DNA of 64,000 bases from Nipponacmea schrenckii (lineage: Eukaryota; Mollusca; Gastropoda; Lottiidae), in contig CM060202.1 of NCBI GenBank assembly GCA_030562195.1, positions 23,484,317 to 23,548,316 on the forward strand. Reading direction: 5' to 3'. The notes under the pieces were generated by a model. The model saw only the letters and a list, made by a program, of their open reading frames with translations, was not told the DNA's origin and did not search any database. How positions within the stretch are numbered: position 1 is the stretch's first letter; each line of letters opens with the position of its first letter. The position numbers were made by a program, and so were the translations under genes. Positions 1 to 11,679 of this stretch are shown piece by piece.

Positions 1-1410
1 AACGTTTAGAAACTTACTTGAAAGAATTTAGCCTTGACTTGACTTTGGAACCCCAGTGAAATATTTTAACTCATTCCAAATTTTGTCATAATTTTTAAAG
101 AATTAAGCTAAAAGATGTCTCAACTGGAATTACTCACCTAGATGTCTATCCGTACTATCCAAATCAAAATTCACCCGAATTTGAGAAAAGACGAAAAACT
201 GGTTAAAAGTGTCATTCTTGAACTCTAAGATGGAGAGAAGAATTTGCCTTTATTCTGTCACCTTATCTTACGTGACCTGTTTAAATTTGATATTTGGATT
301 GTGGTATGCGTTTGACTACAGCCACCCGAAATGTTAATGTCACGGTGGCATAACAATGCAGTGAGATTCAGCCACTATCAGATGGTAGGAAGGATTACCA
401 ATACTGAAAACATTGTCTATGACAATTTGTTAATATTAGCTGCACCACCATAAGGAATTGACAAATATAAGTTCTACTCCAGGGGATGTACAGACAAATC
501 ATACAAACCTTACTAAAAAGGTATAAAACAATAAAATAATTGAAACCTGTCGCTGTCTAATATATTAAAGGATGTCAGTGAATAAAGTCGATTCGCCACG
601 TTCGGAACAAGTTTTGATGCTACTTCTACAATTCTGATTAAAGTTGGAATGCCTTGTTATAGTTCGTTGGTATCTCTCTCAGATCGAGGTACAATAAAGG
701 GACAGAATGACTTATTTAGGGGACAACTGTCGAGGTTGAAGGGCATAGCAGTAATTTCCATCGGAGCGTCTGGAACGGTTCTCCTATAGACAATTTTTGG
801 AAACTAGAATTGATTAGACGTAGACGTACTCTGATACGTATTCTTTCGTAAAACGTAGAGAACTCATATTTCTAAATTTGTTCAAAGTGAAGTTGGGGTA
901 CATTTTGGGTAAATTCCAGTTTTGTGGATGTGATTTGTTAAGAATTGTTATCTTTAATGATAATTGAATTAATTATGTAAAATCTGTTTAATAGTTTACC
1001 GGATGAATCTGATGACAGAATCATTCAAATTTAACTCATTAGGGGGTATAAAATCTTCTCAAGAATTATTTTATTCTTCGTCGAACTATTTTTGAATTAA
1101 TTTGACACCATGTTTATAACGCACACGCTGTAGGTATGAAATAATGCGTCTACGACGAGGACATCCCAACTTTAATGTCGAATGTTGAAATAAAACCAGT
1201 TTACTATCTATTTTCGGTTTTATTTAAATTACACGAACTATTAGCGACACAAGATTATACTTATTACTTTTTCGTAATTGACATTTTGTAGCCAACAAAA
1301 TCATTTTGCGTCTATGAATGTGTTAAGAGGTGAGCCATATAATGAAACAGAAGAAAAAAACCCGAAACAGAAGAAATGCATCGTGATATAGCCAGGACAG
1401 AAGAGTTCGA
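1..1410. other. Non-coding AT-rich flank
   Basis: I see no recognisable exon, RNA gene or tandem array here. Reading frames are short and resemble no protein I know. Confidence 0.5.
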
Positions 1411-1579
1411 TAAAGAAGCACAAGATATATAGATATACTATTTCTAACATTTATTAACTCAACGTTTCAGAAGCTCATACAGGCAGCGTTATCATTTCTC
1501 TTGATAACACTGCCTGTATGATCAACGTTGAGTGAATAAATGTTAGAAATAGTATATCCATATATCTTGTGCTTCTTTA
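1411..1579. mobile_element. Foldback (hairpin) element, copy 1
   Basis: The two halves are near-perfect reverse complements. The left arm starts TAAAGAAGCACAAGATATAT and the right arm ends with its complement, with a centre near 1495. On the minus strand the inner stem is followed by GAAACGTT and then a TTAATAAA...TTAGAAAT tail. The same order of motifs occurs in the elements at 12823-12983 and 48832-48905, so the three appear to be one family. No coding capacity and no clear target-site duplication were found. It is probably a non-autonomous element whose GAAACGTY motif recalls hammerhead-ribozyme repeats; that resemblance is an inference. Confidence 0.6.
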
Positions 1580-2029
1580 CCTACGCCTATTTCTATATGT
1601 TTTATAAACAGTAGAACAGTTGGATGCCAGTCCCATGGGTCTTTGAATGACAACTCTCCGTAACTTGACGCATGTTTACACAAAATACCTAGATCTGAAG
1701 GGAAAGAAGGACACTTTCGGTAGCAATTGAAATACTAAATTTAATTTATAACAAAAAACAAGAAAACAAACAAAATTTTCATTAATAAGAGTATATTTAG
1801 TATCTAAATCCAATTTTAAAAAAAAGATACCTAGATCAGTCCACTTCAATTTGAGGTAACATAGATGTTGAATAATCACAAAGAATGCTTTCACTGTACA
1901 TGATTATTATAGTAGGCTTAGTTAAAAATAAACTCAAAACATAATAGACTGATCTGTTGCTTTTTATGTTCTGAATCGCTCACGAGGATAAATATTATAA
2001 TCTTTGATCGCAAATAACAATACGTCCAT

Positions 2030-2168
2030 ACGTAACAATGCGTATATCACGTGATATGGACGTATCACGATATATACGTCTATATCACGTGATGTACGTC
2101 TATATCAAGTGATATACCCTTATATCACATATCGTCATATCACATTATACCCGTTTATATCACGTTTC
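2030..2168. repeat. Degenerate palindromic short repeat (TATATCACGTGATAT-like)
   Basis: Several imperfect copies of a roughly 18-20 bp unit built on TATATCACGTGATAT follow each other, becoming more degenerate to the right (TATATCAAGTGATAT, TATATCACAT). The CACGTG core is an E-box sequence, but clustering in a simple repeat is no evidence of regulatory use. Confidence 0.5.
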
Positions 2169-2498
2169 AAAGTCAGTTGTATGGTCGTAAATTATAGGCG
2201 ATAGCCAACGTTTGGCAGCAACTGGCGAGCATGATAGCCGAAACCTGACATTCATTTCTTGATTCCATATCAAAAGTATGAACTGACGAACCGGTTTTGC
2301 TTTATTTCTTGTAATAATAAATAATCTCTGATTATAGTTGGTGTTTGGAAGTGAAATAACGGCTTGTCAAATATCTGGTGTCGGGGTTTGGTTTACATTC
2401 CATTAACTCGCATGTCACACAGGTGTCTCAGGAGGACTGTCTTATATTCCCAAAATAACTGTTTCATTGACATACAAGTTTATGGTGACACATTGCGA

Positions 2499-5400
2499 TT
2501 AACTCAGCTGAGGAAGTTCGTCCATTGCCTCCTCAAAGTTGGCCATATCTGTCAGGGTTTTAAGTCCCAAATCAGTTTTAACCGTCATATAGTAATATTC
2601 TGGAGTCTGAAAGAATAAATACAGAATATTAAAGTTTCGGTTGTATACAGTGCCTAAATATTATGTGTAGGCTTATTGCAGGGGATCTCTTCCTTTACCA
2701 CTAAAAGAGGTTAGTTCTTTGCACTAAGGTCAACAGATGGTCTCCCTTGAAATACTTCTTACAACCGACCAATTTCGTTTCTTCAAATATGACCATACCC
2801 CATTGCCCCTCGGATATATAACGTGTCCCTCCGAACAATCAAGTCTCTCTCTTGGGGCCTGAGAATGTCTACTGTAGATTGTCAGTTTATGGTGAACATT
2901 ACGCTCCCAATATCACGAATCTAGAAAGGGTACATCAAGGGTGTGTCAAAACGTATTTCAAGGTCACCCAATACCGTACACACATTTTCAAACAATTGTA
3001 TCCAACAAATTTATTGTAATATCAATAAGAATGTCTTTTGAATCCTAATTCGTTTAACCTGGAATCTTGTTTACAAGGGACTTACATGGGTTTGAATCAG
3101 TTTGGAAGTAATAAAATCCTTACCGATGCTTGTAATTTCTGTAAAAAGGCTATTTCTCTACCCGTCAACTTCTCAACCCTAGTTCTGTAAAACAACACAC
3201 AAATAACTCTAAATCTTTCGAGCCATTTAGATATTAAACACTCATTATATATACATAAAAAAATTTGACTGTTATTTCATAACTAAATACATTACACCTT
3301 TATAATTGTCGTGGTTTAATGTTCCAATTAATCGCCTAAACACTTGAGTAGTCTTCGATTTTATAGAATCTGCCTTATACGACGATTAAAATCTTTTAGT
3401 ATGTTTAAATATTTCGGATTATATTTGGATTTTTTTTATTTATTATGATTCGTTTCTTGTTTGATAATTTCCTGTCAATTGTCATATGCATGTATGGTGA
3501 ATATCGTGATTTCAGAACATGCACAAGACTATTTTATTGTCATTAAAATAATAAAAACATACACCAGTCCAAATTTATGTTCAAATGTTGCAATGCACAA
3601 TGAATGGTAGTAAATCCTGACACGTAGAAAGTTGATAATCTTACTAGAATTATATTCTGACTCTCAACGTCTACCTATTCTATCAACATTACATTACAAT
3701 ATAATAAAGGACAAAGGGGAATAAATTATGGTATAACACACTTCTTAAGCAACAACTGACTTACCCCGATAAATCATATTTTTTCAACCAATCTTTCACT
3801 TGGGAAGCATTCCAAGACTTGACCTCGCCAAGTTTAGGGGGTGGGGCTTTATAAGGGGCGTATACCATATCATTGTGAACTGGAACTATTTTCTGTAAAT
3901 ATATGTTATGATATTTGGTTTTGAAGACGTTTGTAATATAATCCATGAAATATTACAGAATCATTTTGTGATTTTGGAATTTTACTTTTGTACTTGTATT
4001 GACTGTGGGGACAGTCCACAAAGCGTGGGTAATCCTGGAGTTGGAGGGGCTGATATGGAAAAGCGTCTAGTAATTCGGATGGGACAAACGACCGAGGCCC
4101 CGTGTGCTACAGGGTATACAAAGATCCCTAAACAGTCTAATTCCACTGCTCTGGCAAAATGTCCATTATTGCACAATGCATGGCGTTGCCAGTCTTCATT
4201 ATCCCAATAGGTGAAGAGAAGTAGTGCGTAAAACTCCATTTGCTTTCATTTTTGAATGACTTAAGATTATTAATTACCTGATCGGGACCGTCAACAACAT
4301 CGACGCCTTTACTTCCGGTGGGCACTGCCACGGCACCATCTCCCATATTTAATTTTTGAGATATCTCCTTTAATAAGCCTTCAATTTTACTCTCAAAGGG
4401 GTATTTTCCACTGAAATCGTAAAATAACTTGGCTCCTAGGATCATACCGAGCCAACCATCAGGTTTATAGCTTCTCTCCATAATCAGTGGTATAACTTTC
4501 TTCCGTAACTGATGAGCGTATTCCGCTTCTGGAAGATCGAAGAATGACAAGATCAACTAGAGCTGTGAACAGCACTGAGCTTGGTCCATGATACTTTGGA
4601 TCATGGCTTTGAAACCTTTTGGAACTTCAAACACTCTTAAGCACGGTGTTCACTCGACCACTTTTAGTAAATAGCCAAACTAATTGAAATGCTCATGAAA
4701 GGGTAGATTCAATTTTGTATCCATATAACGTTATCTTATGGTTATTTTTATAGCTTCATTGTAGCTATAATATACAGGTATGTTTGAAATTTGAACATTA
4801 AGTGACGGAATTTCTTTAATGATGTAAACATGATCTATAAGTGTCCCACCGGAAGTAGTGTAATGCTGAACAAGTTGTTGAAAACCAAATTTTTTAAAAC
4901 AATTTGCTAAAGACAAATGACCCTCCAAGATATTTTGATTGAAATCCCCCATAATAACATAATTTGAACCAGATTCTTGTAATTCAATTAATAGGTGAAT
5001 TTGATATTGTATTTCATTACACGTGTATCTCAATACTAAGCTTCAACGTTGATATTTACCGATATTCGCTATAACGTTGATATTTACCGATATTCGCTTA
5101 ACGTCGATATATACCGATATTCACAATTACATCGATATTTACCGATATTCGCTATAACGTCGATATTTGCCGATATTCGCTATAACGTCGATATTTACCG
5201 ATATTCGCTATAACGTGATATTTACCGATATTCGCTATAACGTTGATATTTACCGATATTCGATGTAACGTCGATATTTACCGATATTCGTGTCTTACCT
5301 GCTCTACAATTAGGACTGTCTTTATATTTTCTGGACATGCAGATCAGGACAATGTCAGCGTTTTCTACGGCGTCCGCCATTGCTTGTAACGTACTGCCCT

Positions 5401-8400
5401 CCATATCGTCAATGTCCATCCATACCTTCTTCTTTGTTTCTCTTATTTTATCTCGTACCCTCTTCAAGATCTCCTGATCTCCCCATTGGTAGCTTATCAT
5501 CACGTGACCTTTATTTCGACTCTCCTTCTCCGAAGTCTCCAGCTCTCCCTTCTCTGTGAATGTTTTAGAGGGAGACATGGTCTTCTTCACAGCCAGACGT
5601 TCCCCTATAACAAGCAGATTAAAAAACAAAGTTGTAGCACAATCAAATATAAAATGGGGCATACTGAGTTAGGCTGAAAAAGACACTTGTTATTTTCGGT
5701 CGTCGTTTCCAAAGTCAGATACAAAAGCATCTACATTTTACAAGGATAACAAATTAGGTTAACAAGCCCACCGTGACAAAGATATTTTGCTTTATTTGTC
5801 TCTACAAAGCTACGATTTTTCAATATAGATAAGGACTGTTGCATCGGTTACAATATTTGCCCATTATGAACACAGAATTCAGTCAGATTTTAAATCACTG
5901 ATTCTGTATATTCGTCGATTACAATATTAAAAGAGCTGTAGCGATTCATATGGCATCACCCAGATCTACTCCAACAGAACACATTTCTCCTGGGGTTTTA
6001 AGAAGGACTGACATAGAAAAAGCGTCTAGTCGATCGGATACGACAATAAACCGAGGCCCCGTGTGATACATGCTGTGTACGTTAAATATCTTTATATTCC
6101 TCGACAGTTGGAAATCGCGAAAAGAGTAGGTTAATGCCACTGTCCTGGAAAATTTTCCCTAACTGCACACTGCATGGCGGCGTTGCCAGTCTTCATTAGC
6201 CCATAAGGTACAGAAAAGTAGGACATACAACTCCATTCATAATATATTTTCAGAATATCTTTAGCATTTACCCGAACAGTTTGAATATTTCCTCTAAGAA
6301 AGACAACTCTTGTGAAAAATAATTTACCTATGTCCTTAAACTGGCTGGACTTTTGTAGCTTAGCCCTCATCGTCCATAGAATACCATAACAAGTAGATTT
6401 GGTGTCGGAGAATCCAGTCCTATTTTTATCATCTAAAAACTCTATTAAACCTGGTAGCTCTATCATCTTGTCTTGATTTTCTTCATTGAAAGCCAAAGCC
6501 CACATTGATTTCAATGCCTCTGTAGTACAAGACAGTGGAGTCAAAAAGAAAAATGAATACAAATTAAAAAATATGTGTTAGTGTATAGGTACTTTTAAAC
6601 GTAACTCTCTTCAATACTGATAGCAGACAATTATCCATCGTCAAAGAGCCACGGCTAGTACCCGTACATAGCTCATATTCGTTACTTTGCTTAAGTTATT
6701 TTGTCGCTATGCTTGCTCCTTGATCTTACAAAATATCCTTTGGCAAAATGACGGGTTCTGGTATTAGAAATAAGAAGATTTGTGTATTTTATCTATTCTT
6801 ACCAGATATTTACAAAATCAAACCTTCACCAAATAAAAATCAGGAAATTTAACATTTAAGAGTATATGTGACCTTGACCTACCTTTTTGTTCTTCAAGGT
6901 CATCTGATTTAGCGAGTTGAAGTAGGAGAGGTAAACTTCCCTTTTCAACCAACAATTTCTTATTACCATCATTACTAGCTAGTCGTCCAATGCCTGAATT
7001 AAATACAGCGAAGATTTATGGTTTAGTGTTTAAACATTGAAATATGAAAATACACAGAAGCAATGCGTACACCACTTTCAGTGTCCGGTACAATGACACC
7101 AAGACCTCTCTTCAGCAATCTAACATGTTTTTACCACAGTAACGTTCCAATAACATTGTGTTGAACCAATCAAGTGTGTAATGTAAAAAGAAGTTTTTCG
7201 ATATGGATGACGAATATATATTGTGTATGGAAGCCGATAGCGGCCATCCTCTTTTTTCAATGTCTCAAAGTCGCCAAGTCGACGGATTTCAAAGTCGCCA
7301 ACTCACCAACTCGAAATGGCGGCGACTTGTCGAGTTGGCGACTTGGCGACCTTGAAATCCGGCGACTTGTCGACTTGGCGACTTTGAAATTCGGCGAGTT
7401 GGCGACTTGTCGAGTTGGCAACTTGGCGAGTTGGATTTCAAAGTCGCCAAGTCGCCAACTCGCCAAGTCGCGGTTCACAAATGGCCGCTATCGGCTTCCA
7501 TAATTGTGCGAAACACAAAGTCAATAAATATGACAGCCACCCACAATTCGTCCTTGTTATGGGGACCTACATTTGATAAGTTGAAATTAGGGGACTTTAT
7601 CATTAAATTTGCCTGAAGTGGAATAACTCTGATGCTATAGTTCAACAGATTTAACTCGAAAAAAACAAGAAAGTAACAATAATTATTTACAAGTATAACA
7701 CAATGGGTTCGCGTCCGGAAGTATCCTTACTTACTTATAGCTGAGCCGACTGGGTTAATAGGGAAAGATGACTTCTTCAAATTTACAAGTCGTTCACAAG
7801 CAAATTACACTATCCCAGCTCTTATCGACTTTCCTACAGATCTCATACACTTACCTTTAGCGAGTTCCAAAACTCCCCATATCATACCATTGCCATCTTT
7901 AGCTGTTCTGGATGAAGCATATATTGCTCGTTTAAATGTCATAAGAAGAAAAAAGATGACTTCGTTATTGGTTTCTACGTAATGGCTCTCATTCTCAGTC
8001 ATGATATCAGCCAGGCCGAGAATGGCCGTTAGTTTAATCGTGTCATTGGAGAATGAAAGGTAATTTTTCAGAATTGGTGCAAATTTCAAATCTTGTAGAA
8101 GTGGAATATTGGCGTCGGTCATGGCCACGTTGTGAATGATCATCAAAACTCGGATTAGTAATTTCTTGACATGAGCCTACAATAGAGAGATAATAATAGT
8201 AATACAATACTAAGCTCATGTATAAATCCAGACTCAGTGCTTCAAGCATATATTTGGGTTGTCAGTTTTCTAGGACATGTTCTTTCTATGCTTATATCGG
8301 GCCAGATCCAAGCATCGAAGCTACTTATACCATGGTGTTTACCAAATTTGCTCTAAACCCTCCATAGGAAATTTTATGAACTAATTGTAAATATAAAACA

Positions 8401-9151
8401 TATGATTCTGCTTTCATTACAGACTTAATTTTTAAACTTTTCATGTCACCCTTTTTTGATTCTATAATCTTACAGGACATTATGTTTTTATTTTGCCTCA
8501 AATAAACAAAAACGAGAAATGTAATTATTCTTTAATGTTGTATGGATTCAACTTCGCATAAACAATGTGAAAGCGCTTTTGCTAGCCTCCCAAGTGGGTC
8601 CTCCTAACGAAACAATAAAATTGGTGCCTTTTGAAACATATACATGACGTGTTGCGTATAAAATCATATTTTGAAATTTCTTACAGATAAAGTGAGGATA
8701 CGAAGTATTTTTCTAGTGGTGAGGTCGTACTTACATCGTAGTTAGTTGTATTTTTATATTTATCACAGATATCATATAGCTTCTTCAGAAAACCAGGAAC
8801 TTGACAAACCACTTTAGACAGTTCCTTAGAATGGTCGGAAAGGTTCACGATTACCAATAAGGCAGCCTGCACAAACGGACTGGACGCAATCGGTTCCGGA
8901 ATGGACATTGCTCCTTCGCAGATTACTGTAATAACGTCTTTCTGTTCTTGGATATACTCACAAACCACTGTACGATGCTTTTGAACCCATTCATTCGAAT
9001 GATTTCTCATAGCAAAGAATATGTCATTCGTAAAGTCAATGATATTGGCCTGAGTGGTTGTATTTTGCTTGTCTTCTCGCCAACTTTCAAGGCGATTTGT
9101 TATATTCCCTTTATACCTTTGCATAAGCACGTCGTGTGCTTCTTGTGACAT
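2499..9151 (-). CDS. ARM-TIR-SAM protein, nine exons
   Basis: Exons on the minus strand, each with GT-AG borders and matching phase: 9151-8735, 8176-7855, 6993-6883, 6519-6328, 5604-5299, 4528-4278, 3892-3765, 3184-3124, 2606-2499 (stop TAA). The sum is 1896 bases, giving 631 residues. Residues 1-347 are helical and armadillo-like. Residues about 380-505 form a TIR domain with a GHVMISYQWG first strand, VWMDIDDMEGS, and a CMSRKY...NCRA/EAEYA stretch that joins correctly across the exon 5/6 splice. Glu about 416 (in DDME) lines up by eye with the catalytic Glu of SARM1-type NADases. Residues about 560-625 are SAM-like, starting WNASQVKDWLKKY. SARM1 has the order ARM-SAM-SAM-TIR, so this order differs. 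The ATG at 9151 was chosen because an in-frame stop lies just upstream; an acceptor-like TTTTTTGTAG at 9216 suggests a leading untranslated exon. Role (NAD cleavage or immune signalling) is inferred from the family. Confidence 0.85.
4020..4245 (-). repeat. Dispersed repeat copy inside TIR-gene intron/exon 6 flank
   Basis: This reverse-oriented copy belongs to the family whose best copy is at 14905-15130. It shares the CCAGTCTTCATTA, GTAAAACTCCATT and GACCGAGGCCCCGTGTG blocks. It ends about 30 bases from the splice donor of exon 6 of the TIR gene. An open frame running from that exon through the repeat is read-through into the intron and not real coding sequence. Confidence 0.6.
4731..5033 (-). 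pseudogene. Transposon endonuclease (EEP-fold) fragment
   Basis: The minus-strand frame carries the C-terminal motifs of an endonuclease/exonuclease/phosphatase domain: MGDFNQNI, then QLVQHYTTSGGTLIDHVYI, then a VYYSYNEAI segment where an SDHD/SDH motif is normally found. This pattern is typical of endonucleases carried by Helentron-type Helitrons and by non-LTR retrotransposons. Only about 100 residues remain, the N-terminal half is absent and the SDH histidine motif is changed, so it is a dead fragment. It lies in the intron between TIR-gene exons 5 and 6, in the same orientation as the host gene and next to a 28-bp array. Which element class it came from cannot be settled here. Confidence 0.6.
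5043..5291. repeat. 28-bp tandem array beside a splice donor
   Basis: About nine copies of a unit reading ATATTTACCGATATTCGCTA with a variable AACGTYG link. The array ends only a few bases before the splice donor of TIR-gene exon 5 (donor GT at 5298-5297, minus strand), so intronic sequence from about +7 is satellite. Confidence 0.85.
5985..6240 (-). repeat. Dispersed repeat copy in TIR-gene intron 4
   Basis: A second reverse-oriented copy of the 14905-15130 family in this gene. It shares AAAGCGTCTAGT, CCGAGGCCCCGTGTG, TTGCCAGTCTTCATTAG and CAGAAAAGTAGGAC with the copy at 4020-4245. The two copies flank the TIR exon 5 in direct orientation. Confidence 0.6.
7220..7508. mobile_element. MITE with 22-bp terminal inverted repeats and 6-bp target duplication
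   Basis: Terminal inverted repeats of 22 bp (outer sequence TATGGAAGCCGATAGCGG) lie at 7226-7247 and 7481-7502. They are flanked exactly by the direct repeat ATTGTG at 7220-7225 and 7503-7508. The interior is made almost only of GTCGCCAAGTCGCCAACTCG-like units in both orientations, so the whole element can fold on itself. There is no transposase. It sits in intron 2 of the TIR gene. Open frames on both strands here arise from the simple repeat. A 6-bp duplication is compatible with several DNA transposon superfamilies, so I do not assign one. Confidence 0.8.
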
Positions 9152-11141
9152 ACTGACTATTGGTGATCTTTTCACTTCTTAAAATGGTTGTGATGTTCGT
9201 TCAAGTTAAAGATTTCTACAAAAAATGAATAAAAAAGCATTAACATAACATACAGTATGAACTAATGGTAACATGACTAGCTCAGAGGAAGGGGGGGGGG
9301 CATTAGGTGAAATATATCAAAACTACTGTTATCTATTTATAACAGTATATAAATACCATGTTATGATGAATAACGTACTGTTATTGAGAAGCAGAATTCG
9401 CCTACATAGGTAACATATACAACCATACTTTGAAATGAAAAGAACTTTAAGAGGATCTCGGGCTTACTGACCGAAACGTTTCACCAAAGCAAATGATGGT
9501 ATAATACAGACCACGGATATAAAGAGGACGAACGTTTGGCTTGTCCATTAACGACACCTTTTAAATACAAATGATATATCTTCAAAAATACTATAATCCC
9601 GAGACGCTATAATAACATTCAGAAGATAAAATCAGAAGTTTTGATACCTAAAGAAGACTCTTTTGATAATTGGTAATATATATATTTGTACACCCAATCC
9701 ATCATTCAGACTAAAGTGTATTTTGTCCACATTAACATTCGTATGTGAAACATTGAATTTTCCTTTTATATTATGCAATATGAGCAATAAATAGGCTAAT
9801 AACTCCGACCACCCGTACCTAACAGTTAAACCGAACTTAAACTTTCGACACCAACCGAATCTCAAATTAAATAACAGCAAATTACCCACTTTTCCTGGTC
9901 TATTACAATCCAATGTTCACAAATGAATCGCCATTTTTAATTCAATACAATATGATCAACTCAAAAATTCGTATTCGTTGCTAGGATACGAGTAAATAAA
10001 TCGTTTCATTAATTATTCACTGTAATCAATAGTCACTAGATAATCGAGGCTATCAGATATAAATGATATTAACGGACTTGATGATTTGGTCTACGGATTA
10101 ACGTGATCAACAGTCAATAGATTAACCTACTTTACTGAAATTCTTAATCCCCTTCTATTATTTACAGATATTACTGTTGTACGCAACTCACAGGACGATA
10201 AAGTTTTTTGAAAATCGAATTTCATTTGGGTATAAATCTGTGTCTTCAAGTGATATTGCCGAGATCAAGTTTTATAATTTAATGTATTTCTAAGAATATT
10301 TTGTTACCCACAGACATCCGACAAGAAAGATAAACATAAGTCTAATTTGACCATAAATATTTTATTGAAAACAGGTGTCGAATACCCGCCGAGCGGAAAC
10401 GGGTATGTCAGGATCGTAGATCGTGTTACTAGCACCCAGTAACTTACATTTGCTGTTCATCTAACATCAAAATCAAAACACATAATCTTGTTTCTTTAAT
10501 GGAGGTTGGTTGGTAAATGACAAGTTAACGTACGCTTCCAGCAATTGTCTTAAATGGATAAAATTGAGCTTTATAATGTCCCAAACCCCGCATAAACGAA
10601 CTTGCCTGGTTATTTTAAAAATAAAATAATTAAATTAAAATACGAACCCAAGCTCTATCTAATTATCTCTATCAAATTACATATAATATAAAAGCAATTT
10701 TGTGTTTAAAATTATAGAAATATAAATACATGAAAATAAATATGGCTCAGGCTTGGGTCACTCTTCCAAAAGAAGTATACGGACAGGGTTATCTTCCTTT
10801 AGTGTAAATACAGTAAAACTTACTGTAACGGGATTATCATTGAAAATTAAAGATTAAAGAAATAAAAGTAACAAAAATTAAACCAGTCAAACAAGACACA
10901 CTAGAAAATCAAGTTTATCAAGGACAACCAATCCTGGAAGCCGGGGCATGTACCGGACATGAAAAAATGGTAACAATTTACATGAAAATGTAATTTCAAC
11001 CGCATGATCGTTGGAATGGTGACTCTGATAATTAATGTATGGTTCAGTGATTTTACATAGACGCCAAACAGTGTGCGACGAGAGGATCTTTGCCAGGAAA
11101 GCGGTGTTAGCGTATTTATTTGCAATTTCCAACCGTCGAGG
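9152..11141. other. Non-coding region upstream of the TIR gene
   Basis: It should contain the promoter and probably a 5' untranslated exon of the TIR gene (acceptor-like site ending at 9216, minus strand). A G10 run lies at about 9290. A 93-codon minus-strand frame at 9632-9913 has no similarity I recognise. A fragment of the 14905 repeat family lies at about 11045-11175. No core promoter motif stands out. Confidence 0.4.
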
Positions 11142-11336
11142 GATCTTTAACATGCACAGCCTGTAGCACACAGAGCATTTGAAAAAAACACTCTTTCAGA
11201 TATTACATATAAAAATGAACCCCACATTTCTTCCTGAGGGATCATTAACATGTACAGCCTATAGCACACGGAACATTTGAAAAAAAAACACACTTTCAGA
11301 TATTACATATAAAATTGAACCACATTTCTTCCTGAA
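11142..11336. repeat. Tandem duplication of about 100 bp
   Basis: Two successive diverged copies (about 11142-11240 and 11241-11336) share CAGCCT.TAGCACAC, CATTTGAAAAAAA, TTTCAGATATTACATATAAA and CACATTTCTTCCTGA. Confidence 0.7.
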
Positions 11337-11560
11337 ATTTGTAATTCTTGTTTCACATTTTCATCTACCTAAAGACAATCTAAGGCTTTCTGTAATCATT
11401 GAGGTTAATATTTCCGCTCTTTCAAATATCAATGATATTATACGATTCTAAAAACATATAGTTGGTCCAGTAAATAGTAAAATAAACATAGACTACAATA
11501 CATCTTGCTTCTTTTACTGTTTGTAAGAGGTCCCTACCTGTCCCACCTTGTATCATAAGG

Positions 11561-11679
11561 ATCCATCGTTGAAAACTGCGCTAGGGTCACCCCCCTTGTC
11601 AGGTGATTGCGAGGATGACTCTTCCTCGCAATCACCTGACAAGTGGACATGGCCCTAGCGCAGTTTTCAACGATGGATT
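11561..11679. mobile_element. Foldback element of a second family
   Basis: Reverse-complementary arms start ATCCATCGTTGAAAACTGCG and end with the complement at 11660-11679. The inner arms are TTGTCAGGTGATTGCGAGGA and its complement, with a loop of a few bases near 11615. There is a small asymmetric insertion in the right arm. No GAAACGT motif is present, so it is unrelated to the 1411 and 12823 elements. ATGGATT is repeated just to the right (TAACGATGGATTAG), which may mark an insertion edge. Confidence 0.6.

Noticed and set aside
2364..2618. Plus-strand 84-codon frame
   Set aside because: It overlaps the terminal exon of the TIR gene on the opposite strand, which is supported by splice site, phase and stop.
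7174..7616. Open frames on both strands rich in SPSRQLA/LASWRLGD
   Set aside because: They are translations of the simple repeat interior of the MITE.
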